This document shows, piece after piece, positions 57,294-64,000 of a stretch of DNA of 64,000 nucleotides. Source of the DNA: Collybiopsis luxurians FD-317 M1 (Eukaryota; Basidiomycota; Agaricomycetes; Agaricales; Omphalotaceae); assembly GCA_000827265.1 (NCBI GenBank), contig KN834749.1:113500-177499 (forward strand). The letters are read 5' to 3'. Every line of letters begins with the position of its first letter. Positions within the stretch are counted from its first letter, which is position 1. A program made the translations under genes and the position numbers. The notes beneath the pieces were generated by a model. That model did not search any database. It saw nothing but the letters and a program-made list of their open reading frames with translations, and had not been told where the DNA came from.

Positions 57294-57886
57294 ACGAATC
57301 CGGACGATGACGCCAGAAACATTTCTTGATCTAAAAAGTGCTTAATGTATTTGTTGTACGTATCTAGAACGATACAAAAAAGTCTACAGTGATCTAGTTG
57401 ATTGCTTGCGAGAACCGTAAGCATACTTTTTGCCTCTCCAGCGATCGTATCCTTGCGTCCGAGTAGCAGTTGCAAGCCTCTGAACTCTTCCTTGCTGATT
57501 TTGAGGCATGAGGTGCTTCTTCGGTCGACGATATGCTCACAAATGGGCAAGAGGAGAGGTAGCGTGCAGAGATGGCAGAATTTCACTTGAGGCATTTCAA
57601 TGTTCACTGAATACAACCTGCTTTGACCTTTCCCGATTTGGGACACGAGGTCCCTCTACCTACACGGAAGGAATCCACTCTTTCATTATCTTGTTTCCAA
57701 ATGACTACTAGACTATGTGAGAATACATCCACAGCTCTGAATCCCGATAACAACGCGGTTCGAAGAAAAAGAGAGGCATTGCGCCGTGCAATATAATAAT
57801 TTAAGCATCAAGGTCGAAATCGAAAAAATCATGAAAATTTCAAATCGTAAAATCGTGATGAAGCCTTGTTACTCCCCTCCCTTCAC
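57294..57886. other. Intergenic with a doubtful short minus-strand ORF
   Basis: A short minus frame (57384-57509, ATG to TAG) encodes 41 basic residues ending GYDRWRGKKYAYGSRKQSTR plus SL. Its composition looks protein-like, but I recognise no family and cannot place upstream exons. A longer minus frame (57146-57646) starts without ATG and overlaps SBA1 antisense. Treat both as unproven. Confidence 0.2.
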
Positions 57887-59565
57887 CTATGCTGCAGCAG
57901 CGGTTGCGTTCGATGCAGTGGCAGACCCTCCTCCAGTAGCGGTAAACTGTGGAAGAGTGTATCAGAATAAAGAGTATTCTCTAACGAAAAGAAATCGGTG
58001 ACATACGTAGACACAGTCATCGAGGGAACCGTGCTGAGCAATAGGAACAATGGCAGGTTGGTGGTTCGATGACGAGTTGATTGAGCAGAGACGGTAGGCA
58101 CCAGCAGGGATACCATTTGTCACATCAGCAGTAACGGCACCGTTCACAGCAGCGGTGTTGACTCCTTTGAAGAACGCAAATTGTTGAGGGTTTGTCGGTG
58201 TCGTCTGAGCCAGGTCGGTTAAAGCCTCAATGACAACATGAGTGTGACCGATAATGAGACCCTGTGCGTTGAGCTGCTGAGGCGCTGCAAAGTAGTTTTC
58301 ATTGGCGTTGACAAAGTTACCCGTGTCAAGGTTCTTAATGTTCATGGTAATGGTGAAGGCCTGGTTGGCAGGGACCGTATCGCCATTGGCAGGACTCGCA
58401 AACTTGGCCGAAGGCATATTACTAACAGCGGGGATCGTTCCAATAGGCGCAGGGTTGCATGAGCCCGTTTGGATTTGCAGACCATTGGTGATAGGGAGGT
58501 TACCTTGGGTAAGACAGAAGTTGATAAAGTTGTTGTTCGAGGTTAACGAAGCAACTTGACCAGCTTCCTGAACGTCTGGCAGGGGCTTAACCATAAGATC
58601 TCAAAATCAAGTTAATGAAGCAGCCCACCTTGCCCGTTGTTCAAGAATCCAGTTGCGATAACCCGAGGGTCAAGAGTCAACGAAGACTGGGCATCAGGGT
58701 TGTTCTCGGTGGCATTAGTTGTGATATCGGACGAAGACAAAGAGCCAGCGGCAGCCTGAGTAGCGGCACCCGCATTGTTGCTACCAGTGGAAGCCGAAGC
58801 GGTGCCGTTATTCGCAGTTGCTGCTGCACCTGCGCTGCTATTGTCCGCTGTTGATCCTGCACTAGAGCCGTTATTTGCAGATGAGGCAACAGTTCCGGAC
58901 CCAACATTATTGTTGGACTAGAAGAAGTGAGGTCAATAATACGAATTACGGTGGAGTATAGCAAGCGGACAAAGACTCCAAGTTCAAAAAGGGGGAAAGG
59001 AAATGAAGATACTACTCACAGAACCAGAACCACTAGAGCTTCCTGCAGCAGTTGCACCAGTCTATAGATACAGGTTGAAGCTTGAACTCCAATAGTTGAT
59101 CAATTACTCACTGCAGCAATGCGAGAGTCCAAATCACTTTGTGTCGTGCAAGTAGTAAGCGTTCCGCTCTTGGGGCTGTCGAGCGGAATCGCACCACAAC
59201 TAAGTTCCAAACTCTTGAATCAGATATGACCAGCAAAGTCCAGTACACAAGACATACATGGTACCAGCGGCACAAGACTGCGTAACGAATTTGCCATTGA
59301 CGCATTGCGCAAATTTACCTCCAACACAGGCATCTTCTCCCGTGGTACAGGAGGATGTTGCAGTCAGGGTTTGATATTGAGCACTAGGGGTAAATAATCA
59401 GACTTGATATCCAGTACGCTCAAACTCGTCAAACGCAGGTGTTACCCACTTTAACGCAATGGCCTCTTGACCGTTTTTTAAAGCAGTAGCATCACGACGG
59501 ATCCGAATACTGGGACGGGCCGAGGCGGCTACACCAAGAGCGAGAGTAACGAAGGCAACACGCAT
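57887..59565 (-). CDS. Secreted protein A: chitin-binding-like N-module plus conserved C-domain
   Basis: A multi-exon gene. Signal peptide MRVAFVTLALGVAASA and a basic stretch PSIRIRRD precede a Cys module: SSCTTGEDACVGGKFAQCVN, GKFVTQSCAAGTICGAIPLD and TTCTTQSDLDSRIAA, which recalls CBM19-type chitin-binding modules (inference). An Ala/Ser/Asn/Gly-rich linker leads to the C-domain: RVIATGFLNNGQ, DVQEAGQVASLTSNNNFINF, CLTQGNLPITNG, TGSCNPAPIGTIPAVSNMPS, NFVNANENYFAAPQQLNAQG, GHTHVVIEALTDLAQTTPTN and GAYRLCSINSSSNHQPAIVP. Such C-domains are common in Agaricomycete secretomes, with no known activity. Exon 1 is 59450-59565; the last exon ends in ATAAAAA-type Ala residues and TAG. Confidence 0.8.
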
Positions 59566-60378
59566 TTCGAATGAGACGATGAATGGAATTGACGGCGTAG
59601 GGGGTATGGAAAAGAGCGTCGATGTAGTAGTAGTCAAAAGAAGGACACCAGGTCAAGTCGTGAAAGGACGAAGCGGACAAGCCACCGGCTTTCGATCTCA
59701 AATCGCGAGAAAGAGAAAACAACAAACGAAAGAGTGGAAAGAGGTATTGATGGACATCATGGCTAAGAGAGGTGATTTCTTTTATACTGTGCCTTTTGCG
59801 CAAGCACGAGGGACATTTTGACGAAAAATCCTGATTAAAGATTATTCCATCTTCACAATGGTGATTGTTCTCCAGCTCGTTTCGGTGGCCCATACGAATC
59901 GTTTCAGCTATACTCACCGTCATCAAGAGCACTGCTTGAATACATGGAAATTGGAATGGCGTGCATGATGAATCCTGTGATGAATATAATCCGCCTCATG
60001 ACATTTTGTACAGGAAATGTCGATGTGAACACAATCACACGTCTGCATCTACAGGTCAGCCAGATGAACCTGATAAATATCAGAGGAGATAGGATGTTTC
60101 ACCGTCTCGATCGTAAAGATTGTAGAGGCACCGTGAAAGAGTATCCACACCGAAAAGTGGATTCGTACACACACTGAAAAAAAAAGTCTCGTTTGGAAGT
60201 TCCCTTCCCTGTTAGATATCTGAACATAGAGGCACGGCCAGAATCCCCGCACATCACGCTGATCCGTTTGTCAGTGTCACCTAACCAAAGAGGCATATTA
60301 TATTTTATAATAAGAATACAAGTTGGCAAGCAACGAAGAACAGTCGAGGAGTTACAGAACTGCATTTCGGCGAAAAGT
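59566..60378. other. Intergenic region
   Basis: Promoter of secreted protein A and the 3' flank of the HAD gene. A plus frame (60193-60546) has no family likeness. No gene seen. Confidence 0.45.
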
Positions 60379-61591
60379 TCACTGGAGGGCATTGACGATG
60401 AATTCCAGTCCTTGCTCTACTCGTCGAACTTGGAGACTGATAGAAGTGGATTCAGCATTCACTCGCGGAAGCTGCATCGACTTACCGGGTTAAATCGGGG
60501 ACGATGTAGTCGGGGTGTGCATCAGATCTCTCCAGCACTTCGCTAGAGGTCGATGTGCAAACTGCCAATGTCGTAGCTCCGGTGGCACGTCCAGACTTCA
60601 AGCCGGAAATTGCATCCTCGACAACCAGGCCTATATACATATAGGTTCGTTGCCGTGGTCAACCCGTCAATCAAAACATGCTCAGAATCCTCGACTCACA
60701 CTTTTTGGGATCAACTTTACAATAAGATGCGCCAGTAGAATATGGTTCCGGATGAGGTTTTCCTTGAGATACGTCGTCGGAGGTTACAATTTTAGTGGTT
60801 GGTAACGGAATTCCGCATCGCTCTAGAGCACGGGTAGCGTAAAACCTGAGACGTCTTTCGAGCTCTGAGATAGATATAGGAAATCTAAACAAGTAACCTT
60901 GTGGCTGTTCAAAGAGTTCATGCGGCGGGATTGATCAGAAACAGAGACGAGCAACAATCAAGATTGAAGGTACTGCGGGCAGCCAGAAGGAGAATCGGAC
61001 CTACCAGAAGTAACGATGGTCCAGTCGGCTTCGAGAGAGTTGAGCTATGAAGATCAGATGTCAGATGCAAGTTTTTTGGATAGCAAGCAACCATCACCTT
61101 TGAAAGTAATTCTACAGCGCCTGGTAGAGCGACTGGTCCACCGCGAATGACTTCCTCCTCGAACCGTTCAATCTCCGACTGAGCAGAAGGAAAAGCCCAG
61201 TGAACATTATGGACCTATGCATGTAATCATCAAGTTACAAACCAAAAGTTTTGCTTCATCTTTGATTCCGCATACATCCCTAAGGGAATCGAAGAGTCGT
61301 TTGCCATGTGTGGCATGGACCATCGTAGCAGCATCTCCAAGGTTGTAGTCGACACAGAAAACCTCCCAAGCCTTGTATAAACCGGGTGTGGAGTCAATCA
61401 GGGTGCTGTTATATAAATTAACACTTGAACACAAAGTTCTACAGTATTGGATTTGGACTAAATGCGGTTCACCCATCCATATCAAAGAGCACCTGAAATA
61501 CGGGAAGTCAGGGTGTCGAGTTAGACAGGAGCATGTATGACTGGCTACGCACAGCCTGAACAGTGACAGACTTGGGCGCTGGAGTGGACAT
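60379..61591 (-). CDS. HAD-family phosphatase, GPP/DOG (sugar- or glycerol-phosphatase) type
   Basis: A multi-exon minus-strand gene. It starts MSTPAPKSVTVQA, then VLFDMDGTLIDSTPGLYKAW with the nucleophile and acid Asp of DxDGT. The DG and T codons are divided by an intron. HATHGKRLFDSLRDVCG, LPGAVELLSK, WTIVTSG (motif II), KIVTSDDVSQGKPHPEPYST (motif III Lys) and CLVVEDAISGLKSG (motif IV) follow, then GATTLAVCTSTSSEVLE and DYIVPDLTRLQVRR. The sequence is nearest to yeast Gpp1/Dog1, which act on glycerol-3-phosphate and 2-deoxyglucose-6-phosphate; the substrate here is inferred only. It is probably cytosolic. It lies between the two inverted secreted-protein genes. Confidence 0.87.
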
Positions 61592-62690
61592 TATGCTTTA
61601 CTTTGAAGGGAGCTGAAAGGTAGAGAGAGCGGCTCGAGGGCGTGTCAAATGTTGGCGAGTCTGATTCGAGGCGGTCCGGAAGTTTTTTCACGGACGATTT
61701 ACCTTCCGACATGCTCAGGCTGCAGCATGCTGTGGAGTTGACTCTGGCAGCTACCGCAATTTGGACACCTAGACGCAAATGGTATGTGGCTATAACAACT
61801 TCTCACAATTGATCTTTGTCGGCGAGATCAAGATAGTTCGAGGACAGTACTTTGTATCTTTTCATGTCCAACAAATGCGCGCGGATAGTCATGATCTACT
61901 AAGTATAAGCCGTGCCTGACTGAGCAGTTTCGAGCAGGCAGACTGAGCAAAAATAGAACATCAATCAGTCCAGTTTAATACGCCTAGCCCCCCTGTATCC
62001 CTGTATCCCTGTACCGTCTCTTCCGACACCGAGATATCCGATATTTCGTGCCCCACTCTCATTGGCTCCCCGATATGAGGGTTGCATTGAATGTTCGCAC
62101 TAAATTGCTCTCCAAATACACGTTGAATGCTTATGTACGTCTTCGGCAGGACGTTTCCATCACGATAGCTTGCCCCCCGAAATTCCAGGCAGCTTCTCAT
62201 GCTTGAAAGCTTTCAGGAAGGGAGGAAATGATTCTGACTGGACTTTGCAAAGCCTGACGCTTCAGGATCATTCACCCAGTCTTTTGGGCGTCGAACGGCC
62301 TGTCTTGAAGGGCTATTCGGTGGCGTCTAAAAATGGAATGCATTCTCACCGCCCATGAATTCCATCTGGCAACCAACTGCCATCAAGTGACCGTCGCTAT
62401 CAAACAGTGGCAAAGCCATCTGCCCAATGGAAACCGAGATCAAGAAAAAAGTATGTATGTGGTGGGGTATATAAACAAAGGGGGGTAGAAAATCTTCCCA
62501 TCCGTTCGTTCTCGGGTTTCCATCCCCACCTTTCTTTTTTGTCCTTCTTCCACTTGCTCACCCTCCTACTTCGCGATCAGCGATCGTTCCGGCTAGTCCT
62601 TCATTCTCTACGACTTTGACCTGGTGTCCTTCTCTTGACGCTTCGACTGCACTCACTTTCACTGTCATTAAACTTACTTTTGGATCCAGT
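61592..62690. other. Divergent intergenic region (1.1 kb)
   Basis: Promoters of the HAD gene and secreted protein B. A triplicated CCCTGTAT unit lies near 61988-62012. TATATAAAC at 62468-62476 could be a TATA box for protein B. No gene seen. Confidence 0.45.
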
Positions 62691-64000
62691 ATGAAGACCT
62701 CTTCTATCCTTCTTTCTCTTGCTCTCGTCGCAACCTCTGTGTCTGCTGCTCCTCAGTTTGGACAACGTGGTCGACAGGGTCAACAACAAGGGCAACAACG
62801 AGGTGGCAAAGGTGCTGCTGCCGCCGGTCAAAATGCTAATGCTGGCAAAGGAGCTGTGAGTGCAATTAAGTTACATCTCCTATGTTTCAATTGACAAATG
62901 CCATCCTTAGGCTAACAACGCCGGTGCTGGTGCGGCTGCTGGAGCTGCCGGTGCTGCTGCTGGGGCTGGTGCTGCTGCTGCCACCGCAAACAACAGCACA
63001 GCCGCTGCTGCCACTGCTAACAATGCCACCGCGTCGGCTACCACTGGTAACAACAACGCGGGTACCGCTACTCAGGCTGCCGCCGGATCTCTATCTTCGG
63101 CCGACATCACGACTAATGCCACCGAGAACAGCCCCGATGCCCAGTCGTCATTGACTCTTGACTCTAGGGTTATTGCAACTGGATTCTTGAACAACGGACA
63201 AGGTTAGTTGCTTCATTAACTTCACTTTGAGAGCTCATGATTGAGTTCCTGTCAGACGTTCAGGAAGCTGGTCAAGTTGCTTCGTTGACTTCGAACAACA
63301 ACTTTATCAACTTCTGTCTTACCCAGGGCAACCTCCCTATCACCAATGGCCAGCAGATCACAACTGGCTCATGCAACCCTGCGCCTATTGGAACGATCCC
63401 GGCTGTTGGGAACATGCCTTCGGCCAAGTTTGCGAACCCTGCTAACGGTGCTACGGTCCCTGCCAACCAGGCCTTCACCATCACTATGAACATTAACAAC
63501 CTTGACACGGGTAACTTTGTGAATGCCAACGAAAACTACTTTGCTGCTCCTCAGCAACTCAACGCACAGGGTCTCATTGTCGGCCACACTCATGTTGTCA
63601 TTGAGGCTTTATCCGACCTGGCTCAGACAACGCCGACAAACCCTCAGCAGTTTGCGTTCTTCAAGGGAGTCAACACTGCCGCTGTGAACGGTGCCGTTAC
63701 TGCTGATGTGACAAGTGGTGTTCCTGCCGGTGCCTACCGTCTCTGCTCAATCAACACGTCATCGAACCACCAGCCTGCCATTGTTCCTATTGCTCAGCAC
63801 GGTTCCCTCGATGACTGTGTCTACGTATGTCCTCAGGAAACCTTACCAAATGCGTTGGTCTCACCTGCTCATTTTACAGTTCACCGCTTCGGACAATGGA
63901 TCTGCTAACGCCAGTGCTACTGCTGTACGAAGTTTTCCGATATTTTGTTTACTTTTCTTCTCATCTCTTCTCATAGTCCAATGCCACTGCTGCTGCTGCT
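62691..64000 (+). CDS. Secreted protein B: Gly/Gln/Ala-rich N-module plus the same C-domain (3' end off window)
   Basis: Exons 62691-62855, 62911-63202, 63256-63824, 63880-63924 and 63977 to the window end. Signal peptide MKTSSILLSLALVATSVSA precedes APQFGQRGRQGQQQGQQRGG and a long Ala/Gly/Asn/Thr run, with no cysteine module. From SLSSADITTNATEN onward it matches secreted protein A at roughly nine of ten positions (DVQEAGQVASLTSNNNFINF, GTIPAVGNMPSAKFANPANG, NENYFAAPQQLNAQG, GVPAGAYRLCSINTSSNHQP). The pair is inverted. The C-terminal Ala/Asn tail (FTASDNGSANASATA) is cut by the end of the window. Function is unknown; the protein should be extracellular or wall-bound. Confidence 0.82.

Noticed and set aside
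57146..57646. A 166-codon minus ORF antisense to the end of SBA1.
   Set aside because: It begins at GTG, not ATG, and much of it is the antisense of the SBA1 acidic tail and Gly/Ser codons.

Overview
The window is nuclear DNA from a filamentous basidiomycete, most likely an Agaricomycete. The genes are dense and split by many 45-70 nt introns. The protein families agree: DUF6699, MYND-finger proteins, small eight-cysteine 'glycopeptide'-type secreted proteins, GH79, and a microsomal P450 close in style to mushroom CYPs. No transposon, CRISPR array, phage or bacterial operon is visible. I rebuilt gene models by following protein similarity across splice sites. Where all exons could be added up, their summed length is a multiple of three, which I take as a check on the model.

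Layout. 1-18.8 kb is housekeeping: a partial gene end, an MFAP1-type splicing factor with an extra zinc knuckle and RS tail, an FAD amine-oxidase-like enzyme, proteasome chaperone UMP1, the RanBPM-type GID1/Vid30 subunit, ISA1, a DUF6699 protein, an RVS167-type BAR-SH3 protein, SDO1/SBDS, ALG1, and a possible Mediator-tail protein. 19.5-28.4 kb holds a copper-fist transcription factor, a UBE2W-like E2, HEM3, NFU1 and a UVRAG/Vps38 homologue. 29.9-40.4 kb holds a Pumilio (PUF) protein, ribosomal protein S29, a cytochrome P450, a GCNA/SprT-like protease and a 2OG-Fe(II) oxygenase.

41-52.3 kb is the accessory part. Three paralogous small secreted protein genes, each with ten exons, share promoter and 3'-flank sequence. 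They are interleaved with a MYND protein and a GPI-tailed GH79 enzyme, and the repeat-rich spacers show segmental duplication. 52.8-57.3 kb returns to housekeeping (an Mdv1-like fission adaptor, a two-TM membrane protein, Sba1/p23). 57.9-64 kb holds an inverted pair of secreted proteins with nearly identical C-terminal domains but unrelated N-terminal modules, flanking a HAD phosphatase. The second copy runs off the window.

Gene logic. Iron handling recurs: ISA1 and NFU1 (Fe-S assembly), HEM3 (haem), the P450 and the 2OG oxygenase (users). This may be chance. Protein turnover recurs too (UMP1, GID1, UBE2W, SprT). Many neighbours are head-to-head, with 55-250 bp between start codons. Unusual gene architecture is the most distinctive property: five GC-AG introns, exons of 9-22 nt, and start codons isolated in their own exon.
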